A program made the position numbers and the translations under genes. From the NCBI GenBank assembly GCA_963723165.1, contig CAVRPP010000010.1, positions 62,001 to 126,000 on the forward strand: DNA of 64,000 nt. The letters run 5' to 3'. The notes under the pieces are model-generated. The model was not told the DNA's origin and made no database searches. It was given only the letters and a program-made list of their open reading frames with translations. Below, piece after piece: positions 8,157-17,239 of this stretch (its first letter is position 1; every line of letters starts with the position of its first letter). This DNA comes from UBA4744 sp963723165 (lineage in GTDB: Bacteria > Actinomycetota > Acidimicrobiia > Spongiisociales > UBA4744).

Positions 8157-9320
8157 TCACCACCGTTCCCATTCCAGTGTGTCGATCAAATGTGGCGCGA
8201 ACAGCTCCGGTTCGAGCAGAAACGAATCGTGACCCTTGTCGGAGTGGACGGTGATCCTTTGTACCGGTACCCCCGCTCGCTTGAGGGCAGTCACCATGTC
8301 TTCTTGTTCGTCCGGGTAGTAGCAGACGTCTGAGTCGATGCTGAACACCATGAAACGCTGATTTCGGCAGCGCCGAAGGATCGAATCCAGGTCGGGACCG
8401 TCGGCTTGCTCGACCAGGTCGAAGGTCTGCCACAGCTCCATGGTTCGCAGGTAACTGTTGGCGTCAAACCGCTTGACGAACTTGGTGCCCTGGTGCCACA
8501 TGTAGGACTCAATCGGATTGACGATCTGGATGTAGCCGCCCGTTTCGTGTCGGTCGACAATCTCTTTTCTGGCCCTTTCCTCAATTGCCTTCAGGGATAC
8601 GAACGCTTTGTGTCCGATCATTCGGGCCAGGGCAAGCCCGCGATCCGGGGTGGGACCGTCGTAGTAGTCGCCACCGGCGAAATGAGGGTCGTTCTCAATG
8701 GCATTGCATTGCTCGAAGATGTGGATCCTCTGCAACGCGGTGACGGCGAGGCCTGCTGCGATGGGGATCACATTCTTGACGCGCTCCGGATACCGGGTCG
8801 CCAAGTTCACGCACATCATGCCACCCACCGAACCGCCTATGGCGGCGTGCAGCGTCTCGATTCCCAAATGATCTAGAAGCGCCATCTGCGAGTCGACCAC
8901 ATCGGTAATGGATATCCTCGGGAAGCTGGATCCGTACGGGCGTCCGGTGGCAGGGTCGATCGACGCCGGACCGGTCGACCCGTAGCATCCGCCCAAGTAG
9001 TTAACGCAGATCACGAAGAACCGGTCCGTGTCCAAGGCCTTGCCGGATCCGATGAAACCGTCCCACCAGCCCTTGTGGGTTTCCTCGACCCAGAAAGGCT
9101 CGGCGGCCGGTACCGATGGGTTGAATCCGGCAGCGTGCTGGCTGCCGGTGAGGGCATGGAAAAGCAGAATCGCGTTGTCCCCGGCGGCGTTGAGCTCGCC
9201 GTATGTCTCATAGGCCAGCGTGACTGAATGTAGGAGTTGGCCGCTGCTCAGCAGCATGGAATCTGGCGATAAATAGAACTGGGTTTCGGTCGATCCAACA
9301 GACGGCAGCGTTGATGTCAT
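8157..9320 (-). CDS. metX: homoserine O-acyltransferase (MetX)
   Basis: Alpha/beta-hydrolase of 387 residues that acylates homoserine in methionine synthesis. The nucleophile is Ser164 in IGGSVGGMM (most homologues have GGSMGG). The rest of the triad is an Asp near 331 (SIDSDVCYYPDE) and His364 (KGHDSFLLE). NYLGGCYGSTGP and the FHALTGSQHAAG region are typical. Whether acetyl- or succinyl-CoA is used cannot be told from family membership; the nearby metZ would favour succinyl. It has its own well-formed promoter (9395-9423) and shares orientation with lysA upstream. Confidence 0.92.
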   Translation of the reverse strand: MTSTLPSVGSTETQFYLSPDSMLLSSGQLLHSVTLAYETYGELNAAGDNAILLFHALTGSQHAAGFNPSVPAAEPFWVEETHKGWWDGFIGSGKALDTDRFFVICVNYLGGCYGSTGPASIDPATGRPYGSSFPRISITDVVDSQMALLDHLGIETLHAAIGGSVGGMMCVNLATRYPERVKNVIPIAAGLAVTALQRIHIFEQCNAIENDPHFAGGDYYDGPTPDRGLALARMIGHKAFVSLKAIEERARKEIVDRHETGGYIQIVNPIESYMWHQGTKFVKRFDANSYLRTMELWQTFDLVEQADGPDLDSILRRCRNQRFMVFSIDSDVCYYPDEQEDMVTALKRAGVPVQRITVHSDKGHDSFLLEPELFAPHLIDTLEWERW

Positions 9321-9394
9321 GAGAATCCCCGGATTGAGGGGGAATGGTGCAGGCGGTTCTGCGACGGGATGGTGGTGATGTGTTCCAAGGTGCG

Positions 9395-9423
9395 TTTCTA
9401 GGTGGCGATGAGGATGGTGTCAA
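9395..9423 (-). promoter_or_regulatory. sigma-70-type promoter for metX
   Basis: On the minus strand a perfect TTGACA (9423-9418) is followed after exactly 17 bp by TAGAAA (9400-9395). It lies in the 142-bp gap between lysA and metX. The expected transcript would begin near 9388 and carry a leader of about 68 nt. The leader holds a small CCCC/GGGG hairpin (about 9330-9345) next to the start codon. No S-box-like structure was recognised. Confidence 0.7.
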
Positions 9424-9462
9424 GGGTTGAACCAAATCTGGAACCGGATCCGACTTGCAGGG

Positions 9463-10734
9463 CTAACCCAGATCGGTAATGAGGAGGTCGTCGTAGGTCT
9501 CGCGCCGCACCACCAATCGGGCTTCTCCTTCTCTGCAGAAGACGACGGCCGGTCGCAGCACCTTGTTGTAGTTTGACCCCATCGAATGCCCGTAGGCACC
9601 CGTCACCGGGGTCGCCACTATGTCGCCGACCGCCAGGTCTTCCGGCAGCCAGGCTTCACGCACGAGCACATCTCCGGATTCACAATGCTTGCCCACGATC
9701 CGCACGGCCCGTGACCGGAGAGCGTCAGCTGCCCGGGGGAGGAATGCCTCATACCCGCTGCCGTACAGAACCGGGCGCGGGTTGTCGCTCATGCCGCCAT
9801 CGACGGCGACGTAGGTTCGGGTTCCCTGGATGTCCTTGATGGTTCCGGCCGCATAGAGGGTCACTGCGGCGGTCGCCACAATGGCTCGGCCCGGTTCTGC
9901 GGTCACCCGGCCGGTCACTCCTTCGTCGCGGCAGGCAGCGATGATGGCTCGTCCCCACTCCGGGATCGACGGGGCCGATTCGCCAACGACATAGGGGACG
10001 CCCAGACCTCCACCCAGAGACAGTTCGGACAGTTCATATGGTGCGGCGGCCCGCGCCACGACCCGGGCGGCTTCCTCGAACGAGGCCAGCCGGAAGACCT
10101 GACTGCCGATATGGGCGTGGAGTCCCACCAGATCGAGGACGGGAGACGCCCCTGCCAGGGCGATGGCCTGGTCGGCCGCCCCGGTCGATACCGTGAAACC
10201 AAACTTGGTGTCGTCCTGGCCGGTCGAAACGAACTCGTGCGTATGGGCTTCCACCCCGGGTGTGATCCTGATCAGAACGGAAACCGGCTGATGGCGGCCG
10301 GACGTGAGTTCTTCGAGGCGGCGCAGTTCATCAAAGGAATCGATCACGATCCGCCCGACGCCGGCCTCCAGAGCCAGGGAAAGCTCGGTCGGAGACTTGT
10401 TGTTGCCGTGGAACACAAGACTCTCGGCGGGCACCCCGGCCTGGAGCGCAACCCACAACTCACCACCTGTGGCGACATCGAGATGCATGCCCTCTTCATG
10501 GGCGAGTTTTGCCATCGCTTTGCACAGGAAAGCTTTGGTGGCGTACGCGACCCCGTTACCGAACGTCGCCACTGCCTCGCGGCTGCGAGCCCGGAGGTGT
10601 TCCTCGTCGTACACAAAAAGCGGAGTGCCGAACCGGGCTGCAAGATCGAGCGTGTCGCAACCTCCGATGCTCAACCTGCCATCGGTTACGACGCTGGAAT
10701 CGGGCAGAAGGTGAAAGGGGAGTGGAACAGCCAT
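9463..10734 (-). CDS. lysA: diaminopimelate decarboxylase
   Basis: PLP-dependent fold-type III decarboxylase of 423 residues: meso-DAP to lysine. The PLP lysine is in GVAYATKAFLCKA. HAHIGSQVF and the glycine loop LSLGGGLGVPY bind PLP phosphate. The cysteine loop contributed across the dimer is GKHCESGDVL, followed by AYGHSMGSNYN. It starts head to head with metZ, with only 46 bp between start codons, so both promoters must sit in or extend into coding sequence. Confidence 0.93.
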   Translation of the reverse strand: MAVPLPFHLLPDSSVVTDGRLSIGGCDTLDLAARFGTPLFVYDEEHLRARSREAVATFGNGVAYATKAFLCKAMAKLAHEEGMHLDVATGGELWVALQAGVPAESLVFHGNNKSPTELSLALEAGVGRIVIDSFDELRRLEELTSGRHQPVSVLIRITPGVEAHTHEFVSTGQDDTKFGFTVSTGAADQAIALAGASPVLDLVGLHAHIGSQVFRLASFEEAARVVARAAAPYELSELSLGGGLGVPYVVGESAPSIPEWGRAIIAACRDEGVTGRVTAEPGRAIVATAAVTLYAAGTIKDIQGTRTYVAVDGGMSDNPRPVLYGSGYEAFLPRAADALRSRAVRIVGKHCESGDVLVREAWLPEDLAVGDIVATPVTGAYGHSMGSNYNKVLRPAVVFCREGEARLVVRRETYDDLLITDLG

Positions 10735-10780
10735 GGCGTTTCAGCGTAACGGGCTACTACCGTTGCCGCCGGAGGAATCG

Positions 10781-11953
10781 ATGAGTGAGCGACGACCGAA
10801 GACAAACCAGGTGCGCGGTGGAATGGAGCGGTCTGCCTTCGGCGAGACGGCCGAAGCGCTCTACCTAACCTCCGGATACGTGTACGAGACGGCCGAGGAG
10901 GCCGCAGCCGTCTTCAAGGGAGACGTCGAAGGCTACATCTACAGTCGCTACGGGAACCCGACGGTGTCCGTGTTCGAGGAGCGTCTGCGCCTGCTGGATG
11001 GAGCAGAAGCCTGTCGAGCGACGGCCAGCGGGATGGCGGCCGTCTTCGCCGCGCTGGCCTGCAATCTCGAGTCCGGAGATCGGGTGGTGGCCTCGCGCTC
11101 GCTGTTTGGGTCCACCCTCGCCGTCCTCGGCACGCTGCTGCCCCGGTGGGGAATCGATACTCAATTGGTCGACGGCCGGGATCTCGATGCATGGGAAGCC
11201 GCGTTGGCGACACCCACCAAGATGGTGTTTCTCGAGACTCCCTCGAATCCGCTTCTGGAAATCATCGATATCGCCGCCGTGGCCGAGCGAGCCCACGCAG
11301 TCGGAGCGCTGGTTGTCGCCGACAATGTGTTCGCCACTCCGGTCCTGCAAAGGCCCGTCGAACTAGGAGCCGATGTGGTTGTGTACTCGACCACAAAGCA
11401 CCTCGATGGACAGGGCCGCACTATGGGCGGGGCCGTCCTCGGGTCCCGGGAATTCATCGATGGGCCGTTCAAGGAGTTTCAGCGTCACACCGGGCCGACC
11501 ATGAGCGCGTTCAATGCCTGGATTCTGGCCAAGAGCCTCGAGACCCTCGACCTGCGGGTTGCCCAGCAATCGAAGACGGCAGCCGAGTTGGCGGGGTTCA
11601 TCGAGAGCCGCCCCGGAGTTCTCAGGACGCAGTACCCAACGGCCGACTCTCATCCCCAGTTCGAGCTGGCCCGGCGGCAGATGTCGCTGGGCGGTTCCAT
11701 GGTGGCGGCTGAACTCGAAGGCGGCCGGGCAGCGGCCTTCCGGTTTATGAATGCTCTGCAACTCTTCGACATCTCCAACAATCTCGGTGATGCGAAGAGC
11801 CTGGCCACCCACCCGGCTACGACCACCCACTCGCGGTTGACGCCCGAAGAACGGGCCGCCGTAGGCATCACCGACGGTTTCGTGCGGCTATCGGTTGGCC
11901 TGGAGGACGTTGAGGATCTCAAGGAAGATCTGGACCAGGCTTTGCGGGCCTAA
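10781..11953 (+). CDS. metZ: O-succinylhomoserine sulfhydrylase (MetZ)
   Basis: Cys/Met-metabolism PLP enzyme of 390 residues that replaces the succinyl (or acetyl) group of acylhomoserine with sulfide to give homocysteine. Motifs: YSRYGNPTVSVFEERL, the PLP lysine in VYSTTKHLDGQGR, and the C-terminal HPATTTHSRLTPEER. The start is at 10781, four bases after a perfect GGAGGA (10771-10776), rather than the upstream ATG at 10733 that lacks such a site. With metX it forms a direct sulfhydrylation route. It ends one base from the convergent ABC ATPase gene, leaving no room for a terminator. Confidence 0.92.
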   Translation: MSERRPKTNQVRGGMERSAFGETAEALYLTSGYVYETAEEAAAVFKGDVEGYIYSRYGNPTVSVFEERLRLLDGAEACRATASGMAAVFAALACNLESGDRVVASRSLFGSTLAVLGTLLPRWGIDTQLVDGRDLDAWEAALATPTKMVFLETPSNPLLEIIDIAAVAERAHAVGALVVADNVFATPVLQRPVELGADVVVYSTTKHLDGQGRTMGGAVLGSREFIDGPFKEFQRHTGPTMSAFNAWILAKSLETLDLRVAQQSKTAAELAGFIESRPGVLRTQYPTADSHPQFELARRQMSLGGSMVAAELEGGRAAAFRFMNALQLFDISNNLGDAKSLATHPATTTHSRLTPEERAAVGITDGFVRLSVGLEDVEDLKEDLDQALRA

Positions 11954-11954
11954 C

Positions 11955-13484
11955 TCAGCTCGCAGCGGCTTGCGGACTGACCCCGGCCATCATCAATCCG
12001 ATCTCCTCGCGGGTGGCGGTAGCCGGATCGACGATCCCCATGATCTGTCCCTCATAGATGACCGCAATGCGATCGGAAAGCCCGAACACCTCGTCGAGGT
12101 CTTCAGAGATCATCAGGATGGCAGTGCCTGCTTCACGCTGGCCGACGAGTCGCTTGTGGATGTACTCAGCGGCGCCGATGTCCACACCGCGAGTGGGTTG
12201 AGATGCCAACAGCACTTTGGGGGTGCCGGAGATTTCCCTGGCCAGGATCACCTTCTGGATGTTCCCACCCGAGAGGCTGCGAGCGGTGGTCTCCAGCGTC
12301 GGGGTCTTGACCGCGTATTCCTTGACCAGTTGGGCCGAATGCTCCTTGATCGCGCCAAAGTCGAAGAGGCCTCGCTTGACGAAGCGGGGATCCTTGTGAT
12401 CCACGAGGAGGAGGTTCTCAGAGATAGTGAATTCACCGATACAGCCGTTCTTCATGCGCCCCTCAGGCACGTAGGAAAGGCCGGCCTGTCGGATCTCGAT
12501 GGGAAGCTTCCCGGCCACGTCGATGTCATCGATGAAGATCGATCCGCTGATCGGATGACGGAGGCCACCGATGGTTTCGGCCATCTCTCGCTGGCCGTTT
12601 CCGGACACGCCGGCTAAGCCGACAATCTCCCCCGCCCTAACTTCCAGGTTGAGGCCGCGTACAGCCTCGTCGCCCCGGTCCCCGGTCACAGTGAGCCCTT
12701 CGATTCGGAGACGCGGTGGTCCCGTCTCTATGAAAGGCTTGTCCGGGGCAAGCTTCACTTCGCGTCCGACCATCATGCGGGCAAGGCTTTCGCGGGTCGC
12801 TCCCTCGACCGGCACCTCACCCGTCTTGCGACCCTGTCTGAGCACGGTGATGCGGTCGCTGAGCGCCAGCACCTCGTGCAGCTTGTGGGAGATGAAGATC
12901 AAACCACGACCGTCGGCCGTCATTTGCCTCAGTGTTGTGAATAGTTGGTCTACCTCTTGTGGCGTCAGTACCGCCGTCGGCTCGTCGAGGATGAGCAGTT
13001 TGGCGTTGCGGTAGAGCGCCTTGATGATCTCCACCCGCTGTTTCTGACCGACCGAGAGCTGCCAGACGGTGGCACTCGGGTCGATCTTGAGGCCATATCG
13101 ACTCCCAAGTTCGGTGATGCGTTCGGAAACCGCGTCGAGATCCGTGCGTAAACCTCGATTGGACGGCAGTCCAAGCGCGACGTTCTCGGCGACGGTCAGA
13201 CTCTCCACCATCATGAAATGCTGGTGGATCATCCCGATGTTGAGGTCGATGGCATCGGTCGGGCTGTGGATCTCCACCGGCGTGCCGTTGAGCAGGACTT
13301 CGCCTTCGTCTTGCCGGTAAAGCCCGTACAGGATCTTCATCAGCGTGCTCTTGCCGGCCCCGTTCTCGCCCAACAACGTGTGAACTTCACCGGCCCGCAA
13401 GTCGAAGTCGACCCGATCGTTGGCCAGAACACCGGGGAATCGTTTGGTGATACCCCGCATCTCCAGCATCGCCACGTCGCTCAC
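11955..13484 (-). CDS. nucleoside/sugar ABC importer ATPase (tandem)
   Basis: Cytoplasmic ATPase of 509 residues with two ABC domains, the type paired with BMP-family binding proteins in purine nucleoside importers. Domain 1: Walker A GENGAGKST, signature LSVGQKQRVEI, Walker B LLILDEPTAVL. Domain 2 has the degenerate Walker A GVSGNGQRE usual for this family and the signature LSGGNIQKVILARE. It is the last gene of the six-gene minus-strand unit that begins at 17478. It is separated from the binding-protein gene by a strong hairpin. Substrate is inferred as nucleosides or purines from family and from the divergent xanthine dehydrogenase-like gene. Confidence 0.88.
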   Translation of the reverse strand: MSDVAMLEMRGITKRFPGVLANDRVDFDLRAGEVHTLLGENGAGKSTLMKILYGLYRQDEGEVLLNGTPVEIHSPTDAIDLNIGMIHQHFMMVESLTVAENVALGLPSNRGLRTDLDAVSERITELGSRYGLKIDPSATVWQLSVGQKQRVEIIKALYRNAKLLILDEPTAVLTPQEVDQLFTTLRQMTADGRGLIFISHKLHEVLALSDRITVLRQGRKTGEVPVEGATRESLARMMVGREVKLAPDKPFIETGPPRLRIEGLTVTGDRGDEAVRGLNLEVRAGEIVGLAGVSGNGQREMAETIGGLRHPISGSIFIDDIDVAGKLPIEIRQAGLSYVPEGRMKNGCIGEFTISENLLLVDHKDPRFVKRGLFDFGAIKEHSAQLVKEYAVKTPTLETTARSLSGGNIQKVILAREISGTPKVLLASQPTRGVDIGAAEYIHKRLVGQREAGTAILMISEDLDEVFGLSDRIAVIYEGQIMGIVDPATATREEIGLMMAGVSPQAAAS

Positions 13485-13501
13485 GCTGCCTCCTCGTTGG
13501 T

Positions 13502-13540
13502 GTCGACCGGGACGAACCCTTGTGGCTCGTCCCGGTCGAC
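13502..13540 (-). other. 14-bp perfect stem-loop inside the importer operon
   Basis: GTCGACCGGGACGA (13502-13515) and its exact complement TCGTCCCGGTCGAC (13527-13540) flank an 11-nt loop, in the 74-bp gap between the binding-protein gene and the ATPase gene. No U-tract follows on the minus strand, so it is not a canonical terminator. Such stems after binding-protein genes commonly protect the upstream mRNA or reduce read-through, giving more binding protein than ATPase. Confidence 0.75.
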
Positions 13541-13558
13541 CAATCTCACTACTTTCTC

Positions 13559-14638
13559 TTAGCCGCCGGTCGTGATAGACCCGTCGATGATGCCGGCGAT
13601 GGTGTCTTCGCCGAGTTGCTTCACATCGGCCGGGAGGTCGAAGGCGTCGTTGAATTCGATGACTTCGCCACCGTTGGCCAGATCGATCTTGAACTCCTCA
13701 CCGCCGATCGTCCCCGCCTGCATCTTGGCGATGATCTCGCGGAGCACTACTTCCCAGCGATAGACCTGAGAAGCGACGACGATGCTCGGAGCCAGGCTGG
13801 TTTGATTGGCCTGGGTTCCGAACCAGAGGACGTCGGCATCGTCGGCAACCGTCACAGCTCCCACCACCATCTGCGCCGTTCCAGACATGACATCGGCACC
13901 GTTGGCAACCTGGGCCTGGGCGGCTTCGGAAGCCAAGGCCACATCGCTGAACGAGTCGGTGTAGTTGATCAGCACGTTGGCGGCAGGGTCCTGGGCTTTC
14001 ACGCCGGCCGCGAAGCCGTCCACGTAGAGCTTGGCGTCTCCGACTTCAACTGGTCCGACAATGCCGATGGTGCCACTCTGGCTGAGGGCCGCGGCCATGA
14101 CGCCCATCACATATCCACCCTCATCGGAGGCGGCTTCATAAGCGAACACATTGGATAGACCGAACGTGTTTGCTGCCGTTCCCCAGGCAAACGTTGTGTC
14201 GGGAAAGTCAGGAGCGATTTCTTGCAGCGAACCGCCGTACTGGGATCCGTGAGCAAGCACCAGATCTACTCCGTCGGCCGCATAGGCGCGGATGGCGCCG
14301 GCTGCATCGTCGATATTGAACGTGCCGTCGGTGATCTGTATGTCAACATTCCCCATCTCGGCCGCAATGACATTCACGGCGTCGACAATCGACTGGCTGA
14401 AAGCCAGGTCGTTCTTCGCCGACGGCGCCACGATGGCGATACTGAAGGGCTCTCCGGCTGCGGCAGTTGTCGTTGTCTCTCCGGCTGCGGCAGTTGTGGT
14501 TGTCTCTCCGGTTGCGGCAGTTGTGGTTGTCTCTCCGGTTGCGGCTGTTGTGGTTGTTTCGGCCGTCTCGCCGCACGCTGCGGCAACCAGTGCCAGCGCC
14601 AGTACAACGATCAGCCATGTCTTTCTGTACGTTTTCAA
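13559..14638 (-). CDS. BMP-family substrate-binding lipoprotein
   Basis: Extracytoplasmic solute-binding lipoprotein of about 359 residues. The signal peptide KTYRKTWLIVVLALALVAAAC ends at the lipidated Cys. A Thr-rich linker of four nine-residue repeats (ETTTTAATG and variants) follows, then the BMP/PnrA-like domain (FSIAIVAPSAKNDLAFSQS, GSQYGG, GTAANTFGLSNVF). The start is taken as TTG 14638, directly after AAGGAGGA; an ATG at 14677 overlapping the previous stop is the alternative. BMP proteins typically bind purine nucleosides. The neighbouring permeases and ATPase complete one importer. Confidence 0.87.
   Translation of the reverse strand: MKTYRKTWLIVVLALALVAAACGETAETTTTAATGETTTTAATGETTTTAAAGETTTTAAAGEPFSIAIVAPSAKNDLAFSQSIVDAVNVIAAEMGNVDIQITDGTFNIDDAAGAIRAYAADGVDLVLAHGSQYGGSLQEIAPDFPDTTFAWGTAANTFGLSNVFAYEAASDEGGYVMGVMAAALSQSGTIGIVGPVEVGDAKLYVDGFAAGVKAQDPAANVLINYTDSFSDVALASEAAQAQVANGADVMSGTAQMVVGAVTVADDADVLWFGTQANQTSLAPSIVVASQVYRWEVVLREIIAKMQAGTIGGEEFKIDLANGGEVIEFNDAFDLPADVKQLGEDTIAGIIDGSITTGG
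14450..14557 (-). repeat. four 27-bp tandem repeats (lipoprotein linker)
   Basis: Four near-identical 27-bp units at 14450-14476, 14477-14503, 14504-14530 and 14531-14557 encode the Thr-rich linker between lipid anchor and binding domain. The units differ at only a few positions, which suggests expansion by slippage. Copy number may vary between strains. Confidence 0.9.
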
Positions 14639-14673
14639 CGTTCCTCCTTGTGTATGGACCGTGTGGTCCCTGC

Positions 14674-15606
14674 TCATTCTCCTCGTGAGTAAGGCTTAGT
14701 GAGGGCCGCCGGCGCTTTGAAACGTCGGGCAACAATCACCAGCGCCAGAATGGTAATGATGGCCGGGGCCATTGCGGCGAAGTTGGACAAGTCCGGGGGG
14801 ATGATGGCCAACGTCTTCAACTGTGTGACGAGGGCATTGACGAACCCGTACAGCAGGGATCCCAACATCACACCCACGGGCCGCCAGGCGCCGAAATAGA
14901 CCAGGGCAATGGCGATGAATCCGGCAGCGTTGGTGAGGTTCTGCTGGAAGATCCCCAGGTCGATGGCCAGGGCCGCCCCTGCTACGCCGGCCATAGTGCC
15001 GCCGATAGTGACCGTGGCGTAGCGGATCCGGTTGACACTTACCCCGAGGCTGTCGGCGGCTTCCGGGTTCTCACCGACCGCCCGGATGTTCATCCCGAAC
15101 GTGGTCTTGTTGATGATGTACATGCTGATTGGGACGGCCAAGAAGGCGAGGTAGACCACAACACTGTGCTGGAACAGCAACTCGCCGACGATGGGAATAT
15201 CACTGAGCACGGGGAAATTCAGCTTGGGAAACTTGGTGATGGGCAGTGGAGTGCCGACCAGTTTCTGGAACAAGAGGTCGCTCATGCCCAGGCCGAACAG
15301 GTAGACGCCGATACCGCTGATTCCTTGCTCGGCCCGCAACGTGACGGAGATCACAGCGGAGATCAAGCCCATTAGTAGTCCAACAACAATGCCGATCAGC
15401 AACCCCAGCCACACATTGCCGGTTTTCAGCACCGCGTAGTAGCCGCCGAAAGCGCCGAGCAACATGATGCCGTCGACGCCCAGGTTGAGCACGCCGCTGC
15501 GTTGCCCGAAGGTCTCGCCGAGGGAGGCGAACAACAATGGCACGGCCAAACGGATTCCGGAGGCAACGGTGGCGACCAGGACGGCGGTGGTGAAGAAGTC
15601 GCTCAC
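14674..15606 (-). CDS. ABC importer permease (BPD_transp_2)
   Basis: Hydrophobic permease of 310 residues with about eight to nine membrane segments, of the branched-chain/ribose/nucleoside type. GETFGQRSGVLNLGVDGIML and the coupling-helix stretch IRAVGENPEAADSLGVSV are diagnostic of nucleoside importer permeases (NupQ/YufQ-like). The C-terminal end is ALTKPYSRGE. It overlaps the preceding permease gene by four bases. Confidence 0.88.
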   Translation of the reverse strand: MSDFFTTAVLVATVASGIRLAVPLLFASLGETFGQRSGVLNLGVDGIMLLGAFGGYYAVLKTGNVWLGLLIGIVVGLLMGLISAVISVTLRAEQGISGIGVYLFGLGMSDLLFQKLVGTPLPITKFPKLNFPVLSDIPIVGELLFQHSVVVYLAFLAVPISMYIINKTTFGMNIRAVGENPEAADSLGVSVNRIRYATVTIGGTMAGVAGAALAIDLGIFQQNLTNAAGFIAIALVYFGAWRPVGVMLGSLLYGFVNALVTQLKTLAIIPPDLSNFAAMAPAIITILALVIVARRFKAPAALTKPYSRGE

Positions 15607-16778
15607 GAAGTGTCTCCTTCACCGGGAGGCGCGGGGCCGTCCGTCGGGGGAGAACTCGAAGGAGGTGCGAGCGGTTCCGGCACGTCCACCCGCGCATCCC
15701 TGGCCAACATGCGCTTGCGGTACCGGTCCGTTGCCACCACGAAAACCACCACCAACCCGTTCAGGGCAAGGATCAAAGCCGAAGGTACCTGCACGGCTCT
15801 CTGGAGGGCCAGGCCGCCCACCAGCAGACCTCCGAAGAGGAACGAAGCCGGGATAGTCCAGATGGGATGAAGTCCTCCAAAGAGAGCTGCGACGATGCCG
15901 TTGAACCCGGCGCTGCCGGTGAACCCGGCGGTTGAGCCGTCGGTGACCATCCGGTGGCTTTCGCTGCCGAAGACCAGTACGGCCCCGGCCAATCCGCACA
16001 TAGCGCCACTGAGCGTCAGTGCCAGGACGATGGTCCGCTTCACCGGGATACCGGCGTACTTGGAGGCATCCGGGTTCAACCCGACCGCTCGTACCCGGTA
16101 TCCGAGGGGCGTACGCCACAAGAGTATGTAGGCCGCAATGGCAACCAGCACGGCCAGTAGCGGGCCGATGTGGAAACGGCCATCCCCGAAGAGAAGCGGT
16201 AGATCGGCTCCTTCCTGGAGACGGGCGGTCTGGGGGATCCGGGTCCCGCGTTCGATCTCACCCGGATCGATGAGGGGTCCCCGCAGCAGATAGTTCATGA
16301 GCTGGACCGCGACGACATTCAGCATGATGGTGCTGAGGATCTCGTTGACTCCGAAGTATGCCTTCAGGGCTCCCGGCACTGCCCCCCACATTGCTCCGCC
16401 GATGAGCCCTGCAATCAGAACGGCAGGCAACATGATCCAGGCGGAGAGGTCGGGCAGGGCCAGGGCTACCACGGTGGCGAGGAGACCACCGGCCACCATC
16501 TGGCCCTCGCCGCCGATGTTGATGACGTTGGCCCGGAAGGCAATGGTGATGCCGACCCCGACAAACAGCAGAGGGGTGGCTTTGAGGGCGGTTGAGATCA
16601 AAGCGTCTGTGCTGCCGAAAGCCCCGTTGAAAAGCTCCCGGAAGCCTTCGATGGGGTTGGCACCCAGCGCGATAAGCATGACCCCTCCGAGGAGGAGAGC
16701 GGCCAGAACTGCGCCCACCGGGATCAGGAAGGCAAGATACTTAGATCGACTCCGACGTCCCTCCACCGCGCTCGTCAC
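15603..16778 (-). CDS. ABC importer permease (BPD_transp_2), second subunit
   Basis: Partner permease of 391 residues (NupP/YufP-like). It has an N-terminal membrane segment (YLAFLIPVGAVLAALLLGGV), then IGGEGQMVAGG, and the coupling helix VRAVGLNPDASKYAGIPVKR. The Pro- and acid-rich C-terminal 40 residues are cytoplasmic and unconserved. Four-base overlaps on both sides place it in one operon with the HTH protein upstream and permease 1 downstream. Confidence 0.88.
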   Translation of the reverse strand: MTSAVEGRRSRSKYLAFLIPVGAVLAALLLGGVMLIALGANPIEGFRELFNGAFGSTDALISTALKATPLLFVGVGITIAFRANVINIGGEGQMVAGGLLATVVALALPDLSAWIMLPAVLIAGLIGGAMWGAVPGALKAYFGVNEILSTIMLNVVAVQLMNYLLRGPLIDPGEIERGTRIPQTARLQEGADLPLLFGDGRFHIGPLLAVLVAIAAYILLWRTPLGYRVRAVGLNPDASKYAGIPVKRTIVLALTLSGAMCGLAGAVLVFGSESHRMVTDGSTAGFTGSAGFNGIVAALFGGLHPIWTIPASFLFGGLLVGGLALQRAVQVPSALILALNGLVVVFVVATDRYRKRMLARDARVDVPEPLAPPSSSPPTDGPAPPGEGDTS

Positions 16779-17239
16779 ACCGATGCGTCTCCCTTCGGCC
16801 CCGAAACCGACGCCACGTCGGTAGCGTCGTCGGTGGCTAACAAAATGTCAACTCGCTTCGATTTACGGTCTAAGTCGTTCCTGATCACGTTGAGATAGTT
16901 GTAGATCGTGATGCGGCTAACGCCCATCATCGCGGCAACATCTTCGATCGCCTTCCTCAGTAAGAAGGCACCACGCTCGTCCAGCAGGCGCACTGCAGCT
17001 TGCTTCTCTGTTCTGGATAGGTCGATCAACTTGCCGCCCAGTTCCTCTTCTATGTGCGAGACGAGTCGATCCAGGGCGCTGGAGAGCGAATCCAGTCGTA
17101 CGCCGCCGATCAGACGTCCATCCCACGTGATCGGGACGTCGCCCGGAATGAGCTTGCCGGCATCCACGACATCTCCTCCGACGGCCTCGAGCAGCGGCCG
17201 GATGGCGGTCCATACCGGATGTTTGGTGGAGACGGTCAT
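16775..17239 (-). CDS. DauR/YheO-type HTH regulator, short form
   Basis: Cytoplasmic protein of 154 residues. The C-terminal half carries a DauR-type (HTH_22-like) helix-turn-helix: TEKQAAVRLLDERGAFLLRK followed by AIEDVAAMMGVSRITIYNYL. The N-terminal part (1-75), with the stretch ITWDGRLIGGVRLDSL, is shorter than the PAS-like sensor of full DauR proteins. Being inside the importer operon and next to the divergent hydroxylase gene, it is the likely local regulator. The palindrome at 17560-17574 is a candidate site for it. Confidence 0.75.
   Translation of the reverse strand: MTVSTKHPVWTAIRPLLEAVGGDVVDAGKLIPGDVPITWDGRLIGGVRLDSLSSALDRLVSHIEEELGGKLIDLSRTEKQAAVRLLDERGAFLLRKAIEDVAAMMGVSRITIYNYLNVIRNDLDRKSKRVDILLATDDATDVASVSGPKGDASV

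Noticed and set aside
9208..9435. Open frame on the minus strand between lysA and metX
   Set aside because: Pro/Ser-rich composition, overlaps the metX start and the clear promoter at 9395-9423; no family resemblance.
8151..9462. SAM-dependent riboswitch upstream of metX
   Set aside because: The leader is only about 68 nt and shows no S-box, SAM-II or SAM-IV-like conserved segments.
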